Both the position numbers and the translations under genes were made by a program. Below the pieces are notes generated by a model. The model ran no database searches. It saw only the letters and a list, made by a program, of their open reading frames with translations, and was not told the DNA's origin. A stretch of 6,664 nt of DNA, taken from the NCBI GenBank assembly GCA_041742695.1, contig JBGTOF010000316.1, positions 1-6,664 of the forward strand. The letters are read 5' to 3'. Of this stretch, positions 1 through 5,797 are shown piece by piece (positions within the stretch are counted from its first letter, which is position 1; each line of letters starts with the position of its first letter). The DNA is from Kaiparowitsia sp041742695. GTDB lineage: Bacteria > Cyanobacteriota > Cyanobacteriia > Elainellales > Elainellaceae.

Positions 1-44
1 ATTAATAATCGGGTTCACTCTTCAGGGGGATTTCTTTTGTTCTT

Positions 45-245
45 TTATAATGGCTGCCAATCAAATCGGCTTAGCGCTTGACACACTTGAACTCCCTTAG
101 CAATCATCATAACGTTCGCTGACACCCGACGCAGTAACAGCAGATAATGGGGTCGAACCTGCACACCCATAAGCTTTAGTTCGGTGAAAATACTATCTGA
201 CAAGCTGTAAGCTGGGGCATAGCTTGAATAGAGCATGAGCTTCAC
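45..245 (-). CDS. Doubtful small hypothetical protein (66 aa)
   Basis: I do not recognise this frame. It would start at GTG (245) or at an internal ATG (236) and end with TAA. The reading frame stays open upstream to about 306, giving roughly 86 codons stop to stop. The product would be moderately hydrophobic, with a Leu-rich patch (HYLLLLRR) and a Val/Met-rich patch (ANVMMIAKG). There is no clear Shine-Dalgarno sequence before either start and no recognisable domain. It has no operon partner: the nearest gene begins its 3' end at 722. It could be a lineage-specific small protein, a remnant of a degraded gene, or chance. I favour chance or remnant. Confidence 0.15.
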   Translation of the reverse strand: MKLMLYSSYAPAYSLSDSIFTELKLMGVQVRPHYLLLLRRVSANVMMIAKGVQVCQALSRFDWQPL

Positions 246-552
246 TTCAAGAATTAGGCTGCTTTCCCATTGGGAACACGCTACGTGAGCTTGGTAGATA
301 TCGTACTAAAATTGATAGGGTGTCTTCATGGAGGGCATTTCAGACGATACGCCACTGTCACTATCTCAAAGAATAGGTACAGATTCTAATTGATAATGAC
401 GAGCGTTGCTGAACAATGTTCCAGGGATTAAGGGGCACACTTTGCATCGCGTACCAAACTGCAGATTGAGCCAATCATCCATGTCAGACAGGGAGCATCA
501 ATCTATCTTTTTAGATCAGCCTTTTACGGCGCAAGCTGTGAAACAAGTCTCT

Positions 553-570
553 GCAGTTAGTCGCAGTTAG
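553..570. repeat. Two-copy tandem repeat, 10-bp period
   Basis: GCAGTTAG occurs at 553-560 and again at 563-570, exactly one helical turn apart. A partial third TTAG follows at 573-576. Two copies are too few to call a satellite, and no gene start lies nearby, so an operator role is only a possibility. Confidence 0.35.
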
Positions 571-702
571 CGTTAGGCTGTCCAATGCTGAATCTATCGA
601 CTGAATCGCTCGTTTTTGGTGGGAATTCACAGAAAACCCCTATTTTTTGAATTGGGAGAAAGATGCTGTAAGGTCTAAAAGTGAAGTCTGAGAGCTAATA
701 CC

Positions 703-720
703 AGAGGGCGATCGCCCTCT
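703..720. repeat. Perfect 18-bp palindrome around a HIP1 site, at the 3' end of the response regulator gene
   Basis: AGAGGGCGATCGCCCTCT reads identically on both strands. Its centre is a HIP1 octamer (708-715). It lies one base beyond the TAA stop (722-724) of the minus-strand response regulator gene, so the end of that mRNA could fold into a hairpin. No T-run follows on either strand, so it is not a standard intrinsic terminator. A role in 3'-end protection is inference. Confidence 0.6.
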
Positions 721-721
721 C

Positions 722-1384
722 TTACACCAGCCCTGACCGAAGGGCCACCACAGCAGCCTGCACCCGATCATCAACCGCCAGCTTGTTCATAATGCCACGC
801 ACATGCGTCTTTACGGTATTGGGGCTGAGGTACAGCGCTGCTGCAATTTCGGGATTGCTGCGGCCATCCACCACAAGTTTCAGCACTTCTACCTCGCGCT
901 GAGAGAGCTGACTCACCGCTGCTGCATCTGCCGCGTTTGTCGGAGATTTGAGGTGCTCCATCACTAAACGCGCCACCTGGGGGTCAAGATAACTTGCTCC
1001 TTCCAGCGCAGCTTCAATGGCAACCAACAACCGCTCCACCGTGGCGCCTTTAACACAGTAGGCATCGGCACCCGCTGAGAGTGCCGCAATCACTTCATTC
1101 TCGGTGGTATGCGAGGTGAGCATCACAACCCGCACATCCGGCAGAGCTTCTTTGATCTTTTTCGTCGCGGCAATACCATCCATCCGGGGCAAGCCAATAT
1201 CCATCACGACGATATCAGGATGTAAGCTGAGCGCAGCTTCGACGGCTAGGTAGCCATCGTCTGCATGGCCCACCACTGTGATGTGAGGCTGGCTTGATAA
1301 CGATTGCTCAAGCCCCAATTGCATCATGGGGTCGTCTTCGACGATGAGCACCCGCGCAACGGAGGGGGCTGGGTCTTCGCTCAT
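722..1384 (-). CDS. NarL/FixJ-family two-component response regulator
   Basis: This 220-aa cytoplasmic transcription regulator has a phospho-receiver domain (about residues 10-127) and a C-terminal LuxR-type helix-turn-helix (about 157-219). Receiver landmarks are the acidic pair D17-D18, phospho-acceptor D62 in VVMDIGLPRMDG, T90 and K112. The DNA-binding half carries the LuxR pattern, with SQREVEVL near 161 and SPNTVKTHV at 187-195. Phosphorylation by a partner histidine kinase should control dimerisation and DNA binding. The ATG at 1384 is preferred over an upstream ATG at 1447 because AAGGAG sits 7 bases before it and the receiver domain starts right after; the upstream extension looks non-homologous. 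No histidine kinase gene is in the window, so it is an orphan here. It lies 128 bp downstream of the DUF554 gene on the same strand. Family assignment is secure; the target genes and a specific symbol are unknown. Confidence 0.95.
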   Translation of the reverse strand: MSEDPAPSVARVLIVEDDPMMQLGLEQSLSSQPHITVVGHADDGYLAVEAALSLHPDIVVMDIGLPRMDGIAATKKIKEALPDVRVVMLTSHTTENEVIAALSAGADAYCVKGATVERLLVAIEAALEGASYLDPQVARLVMEHLKSPTNAADAAAVSQLSQREVEVLKLVVDGRSNPEIAAALYLSPNTVKTHVRGIMNKLAVDDRVQAAVVALRSGLV

Positions 1385-1391
1385 GATGACA

Positions 1392-1397
1392 CTCCTT
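1392..1397 (-). promoter_or_regulatory. Shine-Dalgarno site that fixes the response regulator start
   Basis: On the minus strand the sequence AAGGAG ends 7 bases before the ATG at 1384. The upstream in-frame ATG at 1447 has no such site, so this decides the start codon. Confidence 0.75.
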
Positions 1398-1447
1398 CGA
1401 GAAATAGTAGACAAGAAAGTAAGAGTTAGCAGATCGCGGTTTTTCAC

Positions 1448-1475
1448 TTTCTAGAAGGGTAACGCGACTTGGCAA
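1448..1475 (-). promoter_or_regulatory. Candidate promoter of the response regulator gene
   Basis: Reading the minus strand, TTGCCA (1475-1470) and TAGAAA (1453-1448) are separated by 16 bases. They match TTGACA at five of six positions and TATAAT at four of six. This would start transcription near 1440 and leave a leader of about 55 bases. It is the best pair in the 128-bp gap, but it rests on consensus matching only. Confidence 0.3.
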
Positions 1476-1512
1476 AGAGCAGGTAGAGCGTAGCAAGTGA
1501 TGCTCTGCAATG

Positions 1513-2262
1513 CTAAACGCCCGTGAGCCAAACTGCCACCCAAAAGAGGAGTGGCGCTAGCAGCGGCGCTGGCAAAAACGAGGCAACTCGAATTTTGGCA
1601 ACCTCTAGCAGAATTAGCCCGATGGCCAGAATCATTAATCCACCCACCCCAGTCACTAGCATGACCACTGGAGACGTAGCAGGATCAGGCAGGGCTTGGG
1701 CCAGTAGCCCTGCGGTGAGCGATAGCGCCCCCTGATAGATGAGAATAGACAGCGCTGAGAAACCGACGCCGATTCCATAGGTGCTGGTGAGGGCGATCGC
1801 CGCCAGACCATCCATGGTGGCTTTTAGGGTGAGCAGGGTGCGATCGCCCACCAGACCATTGTTTAAGCTGCCAATCAGCGCCATGGGGCCAACGCAGTAG
1901 AGCAAACTTGCAGCTACAAATCCTTCGGTAAATTTGCCCTGACCGCGAAAGCGCCGCTTTAGCCAGTCTCCCAATTGAGTCAGCCGCTTTTCCAACAGCA
2001 GCCATTCCCCCAACAGTCCGCCGATCACCAACGTCAGCAGACCCAAAATGACGCCGTCTACGATGCCCGCCTGCACCTCTACCAAGCTGTTAGCCATGGT
2101 GAATCCGATGACCAGGGTGGTGAGCCCCAAAGCCTGAGTAATGATGCGCTGCATGGGTGGCGGCAGGCGATCGCTAAAAAACAGTCCTAGCAACGTTCCC
2201 AAAATAATCGTGCCGACGTTGATCCAGGTGCCGCTGGTTCGTGCCCAAAAGTCCAGAGTCAT
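1513..2262 (-). CDS. DUF554 family multi-pass membrane protein
   Basis: This 249-aa inner-membrane protein is mostly hydrophobic, with about seven membrane segments (roughly residues 12-29, 44-60, 65-84, 114-132, 152-176, 199-220 and 228-247). The diagnostic part is 114-155: FVAASLLYCVGPMALIGS, then NNGLVGDRTLL and a KATMDGLAAI stretch, as in the DUF554 family (E. coli YqgA, B. subtilis YdfK). The molecular function of that family is not established; its fold suggests transport. The ATG at 2262 is chosen because family members begin just before the first membrane helix (here GTWINVGTIILG) and the length then matches the usual 230-250 aa. In-frame ATGs at 2313 and 2388 would add 17 or 42 non-family residues. 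No start has a good Shine-Dalgarno site. The gene is divergent from ssb. Family assignment is confident; the start less so. Confidence 0.9.
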   Translation of the reverse strand: MTLDFWARTSGTWINVGTIILGTLLGLFFSDRLPPPMQRIITQALGLTTLVIGFTMANSLVEVQAGIVDGVILGLLTLVIGGLLGEWLLLEKRLTQLGDWLKRRFRGQGKFTEGFVAASLLYCVGPMALIGSLNNGLVGDRTLLTLKATMDGLAAIALTSTYGIGVGFSALSILIYQGALSLTAGLLAQALPDPATSPVVMLVTGVGGLMILAIGLILLEVAKIRVASFLPAPLLAPLLFWVAVWLTGV

Positions 2263-2476
2263 GTTTGCCGTATTGCGCCGAACGCTTTGATAGAGGAGAA
2301 AACCAAAATCCATACCGTATTGGAAACACCGCCCGCCTATCTTCCTCCAATGAGGCGAACCGTGATCATCAAAACCGGGCCACGGCAAGATTCAGATCGG
2401 ACGGCGAATGTCATTTGCTGCGCCTTTCTTCCCTCAAGACTTTGCAGTAGAATCAGCTATACATTGTCATGGGTTT

Positions 2477-2485
2477 TGTTAAAAT
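2477..2485 (+). promoter_or_regulatory. Candidate extended -10 promoter of ssb
   Basis: TGTTAAAAT has the TGn extension followed by TAAAAT (2480-2485), five of six matches to TATAAT. No good -35 box lies 17 bases upstream; the nearest, TTGTCA at 2464, is too close. Transcription would start near 2492, leaving a leader of about 55 bases to the ATG at 2547. I found no LexA-type operator in the 284-bp divergent region. Confidence 0.35.
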
Positions 2486-2546
2486 AAAGATTGGTGCATC
2501 GGTACTACTCTCCCGTGTTTCCCTTGGCGTCTACAGGACTGAGATA

Positions 2547-2993
2547 ATGAATAGCTTCATCGTGATGGCAGAAATTGTGGAGGAGCCACAACTGCGCTAT
2601 ACCTCTGATAATCAGCTGCCCATCACAGAGATGGTGGTGGAGTTTCCAGGAATTCGGGCTGAAGATGCCGCCTCTAAGGTAAAGGTGGTGGGCTGGGGCA
2701 ATCTGGCACAAGAAATTCAAGAAAGTTTTCATGTGGGCGATCGCGTCATTGTTGAAGGGCGATTGACCATGCTTAGCATTGATAACCCCAATGGGTTCAA
2801 AGAGAAAAAGGCAGAAATAACTGCGTCGCGGGTGCATCGGGTAGGGATGGGTGAGGTCACATCGACCAAGCCCGAGCAGGATGAACCCGCCGCCGCTCGT
2901 CCCGCCGCTAAGCCTGCCGCCGCACCAGCTCGCAGCAGCAAACCGCCAGAACCGGCTCCTGCTCCGATGGAATATGACGACATTCCGTTCTAA
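2547..2993 (+). CDS. ssb: Single-stranded DNA-binding protein
   Basis: This 148-aa protein binds single-stranded DNA in replication, recombination and repair and recruits partners through its C-terminal tip. The OB-fold spans about residues 1-100: PQLRYT (14-19), then KVVGWGNLAQEI (46-57) with W50 as a likely base-stacking aromatic, then GDRVIVEGRL (64-73). A flexible, Pro/Ala-rich linker (about 106-141) leads to the acidic tip YDDIPF, the conserved docking peptide of bacterial SSBs. The ATG at 2547 is chosen because the OB-fold begins there; AGGA lies 8 bases upstream. An in-frame ATG at 2469 would add 26 residues not seen in the family. It is the only plus-strand gene here, divergent from DUF554 and convergent with DUF4112, and so is probably monocistronic. 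The N-terminus (MNSFIVMAEI) differs from E. coli SSB and resembles the cyanobacterial type. Whether this is the main replicative SSB or a paralogue cannot be told here. Confidence 0.94.
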   Translation: MNSFIVMAEIVEEPQLRYTSDNQLPITEMVVEFPGIRAEDAASKVKVVGWGNLAQEIQESFHVGDRVIVEGRLTMLSIDNPNGFKEKKAEITASRVHRVGMGEVTSTKPEQDEPAAARPAAKPAAAPARSSKPPEPAPAPMEYDDIPF

Positions 2994-3011
2994 AGGCTAG
3001 TTTGGCAAAAC

Positions 3012-3052
3012 CTAGGCCATGCCCACGACGCGGGCATGGCCTAGCGCTTTTT
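3012..3052 (+). terminator. Strong intrinsic terminator of ssb, probably bidirectional
   Basis: A perfect 13-bp stem (CTAGGCCATGCCC at 3012-3024 pairing with 3032-3044) closes a 7-base loop. CGC and then five Ts (3048-3052) follow. It begins 18 bases after the ssb stop. On the minus strand the same hairpin lies just past the DUF4112 stop (3073) and is followed by G then four Ts, so it could end both convergent transcripts. Confidence 0.88.
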
Positions 3053-3072
3053 AAAGCCTGGAATCCTCGATC

Positions 3073-3675
3073 TCAGCCTACTGCAGGTGATATGAACAGG
3101 GTGCCAATCCATTGCAGCACCAGCGCCACCAGCATAACAGCCCCAACAAAAATGCCAATAACGGCGATCGCCATCAAAATCAAAAATAAGAGATTGGGCG
3201 GACGAGTTGGTTCGGGCTCGGCAATGTGCGCTTCGAGCAGCGTTAAATTTCGCAGATTGGCCTTCCAAAAGACGTCAAATACATTTCCCGCTACCGGTAC
3301 TGACCCCAATACGGTATCGGTAAGCAGGTTCACTACCATTTTAATGAGGGTGCCTTGGGGCAATCGCAGCCGAATGGCCTCTAGCACGATGTAGCTCGAA
3401 ATTCCTAGACTGAGCAGATCGCCACCACCGGGGAGTATTCCCAAAATGGGATCGATGCCAATACGGAAACGGGTGAACGGCAGCGGAATCGAATGATCCA
3501 GCAGATGGCTCAGCATGCGAATGCGTCGCAGCGCTGGAGCGTGAGCGATCGCCCGTGACGCTACCACAGGTAACCCAGAGGCAGGCTGAGCCATAGGCAT
3601 CGCGACTGGTGGTTGGTTTGTTGGCGGTAGCGGTGGTTGTCGGCGGGGCTGACGGGACGGTTTTTGAGCAGGCAT
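3073..3675 (-). CDS. DUF4112 domain membrane protein
   Basis: This 200-aa protein of unknown function has three parts. Residues 1-45 are a Pro/Gln/Ala-rich, probably disordered tail. Residues about 49-148 are a DUF4112 domain: LRRIRMLSHLLD, PFTRFRIGIDPILGILPGGGD (split over about 65-85), a SSYIVLEAIRL helix, then GSVPVAGNVFDVFWKANLRN (124-143). A hydrophobic helix at 161-187 then precedes the C-terminus. The paired Gly/Pro-Asp turns (LPGGGD and VPVAGNVFD) are the family hallmark. The ATG at 3675 is used; an in-frame GTG at 3696 would add seven residues. Neither has a Shine-Dalgarno site, and the variable N-terminus gives no help. It is convergent with ssb and shares the hairpin at 3012-3052. 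The upstream 193 bp to pdhC hold a HIP1 site but no clear promoter. Membrane location is predicted from hydrophobicity; no reaction can be assigned. Confidence 0.87.
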   Translation of the reverse strand: MPAQKPSRQPRRQPPLPPTNQPPVAMPMAQPASGLPVVASRAIAHAPALRRIRMLSHLLDHSIPLPFTRFRIGIDPILGILPGGGDLLSLGISSYIVLEAIRLRLPQGTLIKMVVNLLTDTVLGSVPVAGNVFDVFWKANLRNLTLLEAHIAEPEPTRPPNLLFLILMAIAVIGIFVGAVMLVALVLQWIGTLFISPAVG

Positions 3676-3868
3676 GGCAGCACGAAGAAAAGACACAGCA
3701 GCAAGTGTTTCTGCTTTAGCCTAGCGTAGCTTCGCCGACTGTAGTGTGGCCCAGCAGCGATGGAAACACTACTCACGGGTGAAGCGGGCGATCGCCTGAA
3801 TTCCCACGCACTCACCTCTGGGTCATCGCTCCCCCGCAATCGCACATTGGGGATACAAGATGCGCGCC

Positions 3869-5182
3869 CTAGAGTGTCAGAGATTGAGGATTCGTCTCGA
3901 TTAGAGCAGCCAGATCCTTAAGGAAGGCGGCAGCATGGGCACCATAGATAATGCGGTGATCGCAGGTGATATTAACCTGCATCTGAGTTTTGACCCCGAG
4001 CATCCCGTCGGGTGTCGCAACGACCTGAGGTCGCGAAGCCCCAATCGCCAAAATCGACCCCTGCCCGGGCGGCAAAATGGCGTCAAACCGATCGACCCCA
4101 AACATTCCTAGGTTTGACAGCGTAAAGGTGCCTGAGTTGTATTCCTCTGGCTGAAGTTGCTTAGAGCGCGAGCGGCTCACCAGATCCTTCCAAGCGCGAG
4201 ATAGGGAATACAGATCCATCTGGTCAGCCTGTTGCAGCACGGGGGTAATCAACCCACCGTCATCCATTGCAACGGCCACCGCCACGTTAATGGCACTGCT
4301 GTGCTGCACGCCTTTTTCGCTATAGCTGGCATAGAGCAGCGGGTGCTGTTTGAGGGTGACCGCCACCGCTTTGGCTAGCAGCGCCGTCATTGTCACGCCT
4401 TTAGACTTGACCTGCTTATAGAGAGCGTCGAGGCCGTCGGTGGTGATGGTGTAGCCCACATGGAAGGTGGGCACATCAAGGCTCGCTGCCATGTTGCGAA
4501 CCACCGCGCTCTGTAGCGTAGTGAAGGGCACAAGTTGCCCAGGGGAAGCGGGGGTAGGCGCTGGGGCGCTGGGTCTAGGAGCTGCGGCGGGGGCAGCCGG
4601 AGCGGGGGCTGTAGCTGGAGCGGGGGCTGCCGCTGCAATGGATGGCGTGGGCGTTTTGCCAGCAGCCTGCTCTACATCTGCAGCCATAACACGCCCATAG
4701 GGGCCGCTGCCTTGCACAGTGGCCAAGTCAATTTTGAGATCTTTTGCCAGCTTACGGGCGCGGGGCGAAATGGCAACCCGTCCGCTCTTAGCAGAACCGT
4801 TGCTGCTTACGGCAGGGGCTGCAATCACCTCTTCAAGGGTGGCTTCTGGGGCAGGGGCTGGAGTTGCCGACCCACTGCCCGATCCACTCGCTGCCCCACC
4901 CGTGAGACTAGCCGCTTTCTGCTTGGCGGCATCCATTTCGGCTTCGGTTTCGGCAATGAGGGCGATCGCCTCACCCACAGGTGCCGTTCCTCCCGCCTCG
5001 ACCACAATGGCTGCCATGTAGCCCGCGTTAAAGGACTCAACATCCATATCGGCCTTATCGGACTCAACCACCAGCACGGTTTCACCCTTTTCGACCTTGT
5101 CACCGGGCGACTTCAACCACGACACAATTTTGCCTTCGGTCATCGTAGAGCTGAGGGCAGGCATGAAAACTTCGTAAATCAT
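3869..5182 (-). CDS. pdhC: Pyruvate dehydrogenase E2, dihydrolipoamide acetyltransferase
   Basis: This 437-aa protein is the core subunit of the pyruvate dehydrogenase complex. It transfers the acetyl group from the lipoyl arm to CoA. Domains in order: one N-terminal lipoyl domain (about 1-80) with lipoyl-lysine K43 in ESDKADM; an Ala/Gly/Pro-rich linker (about 95-130); a peripheral subunit-binding domain (about 134-173, ISPRARKLAKDL and GSGPYGRVMAADV) that docks E1 or E3; a second Ala/Pro-rich linker (about 176-214); and a C-terminal catalytic domain (about 216-437) with SGTFTLSNLGMFGV and the active-site motif CDHRIIYGAHAAAFL (H409). The usual Asp of the DHRxxDG motif is Tyr413, as I recall for plastid E2s. 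The ATG at 5182 opens the lipoyl domain directly; GGAAG lies 9 bases upstream. No E1 or E3 gene is adjacent, consistent with dispersed PDH genes in cyanobacteria. The name pdhC follows cyanobacterial usage (also odhB). Confidence 0.96.
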   Translation of the reverse strand: MIYEVFMPALSSTMTEGKIVSWLKSPGDKVEKGETVLVVESDKADMDVESFNAGYMAAIVVEAGGTAPVGEAIALIAETEAEMDAAKQKAASLTGGAASGSGSGSATPAPAPEATLEEVIAAPAVSSNGSAKSGRVAISPRARKLAKDLKIDLATVQGSGPYGRVMAADVEQAAGKTPTPSIAAAAPAPATAPAPAAPAAAPRPSAPAPTPASPGQLVPFTTLQSAVVRNMAASLDVPTFHVGYTITTDGLDALYKQVKSKGVTMTALLAKAVAVTLKQHPLLYASYSEKGVQHSSAINVAVAVAMDDGGLITPVLQQADQMDLYSLSRAWKDLVSRSRSKQLQPEEYNSGTFTLSNLGMFGVDRFDAILPPGQGSILAIGASRPQVVATPDGMLGVKTQMQVNITCDHRIIYGAHAAAFLKDLAALIETNPQSLTL

Positions 5183-5323
5183 GGATGGCGACTTCCGACT
5201 GAATAACTAGGGTGAGAATAAACCGTTAGGCCGTGCAGATCAGTGAATCATTAATAAATGCGTTGACCAGTGCCTTGACTTCAATCCTTAAGCGTCAAGT
5301 TCTAGTCTCTTGTGCAGCCTGGG

Positions 5324-5353
5324 ACTCTGATTAAGGATCACCTAACTCAGAGT
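5324..5353. repeat. Imperfect hairpin about 140 bases upstream of the pdhC start
   Basis: ACTCTGA (5324-5330) pairs with TCAGAGT (5347-5353). The inner TTAAGG (5331-5336) pairs with CCTAA (5341-5345) once an A and C5346 are bulged. That gives 12 base pairs closed by an ATCA loop. No T-run follows on either strand, so it is not an intrinsic terminator. It may be an operator, a leader structure of the pdhC mRNA, or part of a small RNA. Confidence 0.5.
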
Positions 5354-5470
5354 TTACAGAATGGATTGATCTGTGCGGTTGACTAACGACAGCATCCAAA
5401 ATTGTATCTTGTTACGAAACCTGAAGTGAGCTTTGCTAAACAAAATCAGCGGTCGAGCACGGGGTTAGTC

Positions 5471-5484
5471 TGCGTCTCGACGCA
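5471..5484. repeat. Short inverted repeat upstream of pdhC
   Basis: TGCGTC and GACGCA are exact inverted copies separated by TC, so they can form a 5-bp stem with a CTCG loop. At this length it could be a protein-binding site or chance. Confidence 0.35.
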
Positions 5485-5512
5485 TTGGGAACAGGGCTCT
5501 GCCGCGTTAGGG

Positions 5513-5529
5513 CAACCCGCTGAGGGTTG
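5513..5529. repeat. Short inverted repeat CAACCC / GGGTTG upstream of pdhC
   Basis: CAACCC (5513-5518) and GGGTTG (5524-5529) flank a five-base GCTGA spacer. It lies in a locally G/C-rich patch inside an otherwise A/T-richer region. No T-run follows, so a terminator is unlikely. Confidence 0.35.
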
Positions 5530-5797
5530 GGGAATTCTAAAGCTCAGATAAAATTATTAACCCGTTCTAACAGGGATATTTTCAACGATTTAGGGCGAAG
5601 GGCGATCGCCAAATCGCTTTGTTTCAGGCTATTGCAGCTCCACTCTCTCAGTCGTTCTGGAGCATACATGGCTTCAACGAATTGGCGAGATGTTCCGGGG
5701 AACCGTCACATATCGTCTGAATGCCGGAACCTATGAGCAGCGTATCCCAAGTCGCTGATGCCAAATATTAAGTTCATCAACAGGGCAATTCCAGCGT

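Larger units (their letters stand above)
1..721. other. Left flank without a supportable gene
   Basis: This 720-base stretch is visibly richer in A+T than the genes and is broken by stops in all frames, apart from one unconvincing minus-strand frame at 45-245. I see no tRNA or rRNA, no transposase remnant, and no terminator with a T-run. Isolated promoter-like words occur on the plus strand: TATAAT at 46-51 and TTGACA at 78-83. Neither has a partner box at normal spacing. The stretch lies 3' of the response regulator gene and could be the upstream region of a gene beyond the left edge, decayed coding DNA, or the site of a small RNA. The sequence does not decide between these. Confidence 0.6.
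5183..5797. other. 615-bp intergenic region upstream of pdhC
   Basis: No gene is supported here. A 69-codon plus-strand frame (5527-5736, GTG start) has no recognisable domain or ribosome site. A short open stretch at 5594-5758 ends with protein-like residues but is too short to call. The region holds an imperfect 12-bp hairpin (5324-5353), two smaller inverted repeats (5471-5484, 5513-5529), two TTGAC words 13 bases apart (5263, 5276), and one HIP1 site (5602-5609). It should carry the pdhC promoter. The best -10-like word on the minus strand is TATTCT (about 5221-5216), without a good -35. The RluA-type gene ends at 5798 with no obvious T-run terminator, so read-through into pdhC is possible. 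Confidence 0.6.

Noticed and set aside
46..83. TATAAT (46-51) and TTGACA (78-83) as a plus-strand promoter
   Set aside because: The boxes are in the wrong order, and each lacks a partner at 15-19 bases; no plus-strand gene follows.
150..165. GGTTCGACCCC on the minus strand as a tRNA T-arm
   Set aside because: The flanking bases cannot form the 5-bp T-stem, and no acceptor, D or anticodon arms are present.
268..278. 11-mer CATTGGGAACA shared with 5483-5493, considered as a dispersed repeat or Yfr2-like small RNA motif
   Set aside because: About ten chance 11-mer matches are expected in a window this size, the flanks do not match, and there is no adjacent promoter-hairpin-T-run layout.
481..570. 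29-codon plus-strand frame, ATG at 481
   Set aside because: It reads somewhat like protein but has no ribosome site or recognisable relative. Its last codons are the GCAGTTAG tandem repeat, and such short frames are expected by chance.
1483..1508. Inverted repeat GTAGAGC / GCTCTGC after the DUF554 stop, considered as its terminator
   Set aside because: The stem is short, has a mismatch on the minus strand where it would be needed, and has a 12-base loop and no T-run.
2320..2331. TTGGAAACACC-like word in the DUF554-ssb intergenic region, considered as a Yfr2-type small RNA
   Set aside because: It resembles the GGAAACA loop motif I recall for that RNA family, but there is no terminator hairpin with a T-run within 100 bases on the same strand.
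3002..3394. 130-codon plus-strand frame overlapping DUF4112
   Set aside because: It begins inside the ssb terminator region and has no recognisable family; the minus strand carries the DUF4112 domain across the same bases.
3561..3845. 94-codon minus-strand frame overlapping the DUF4112 5' end
   Set aside because: It is out of frame with DUF4112 and has a low-complexity, basic composition with no family resemblance.
4535..5206. 223-codon plus-strand frame antisense to pdhC
   Set aside because: It mirrors the Ala/Pro-rich linkers and lipoyl domain of pdhC, is rich in Gly/Arg/Cys, and has no domain. The opposite strand encodes a complete, well-conserved E2.
5738..5757. CAGCG / CGCTG inverted repeat just past the RluA-type gene as a terminator
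   Set aside because: It has only five base pairs with a 10-base loop and no T-run on the minus strand.
5690..5758. 22-codon plus-strand frame in the pdhC upstream region
   Set aside because: Its residues (MFRGTVTYRLNAGTYEQRI) look protein-like, and the frame is open from about 5594, but it is too short, has no properly spaced ribosome site, and matches nothing I recognise.
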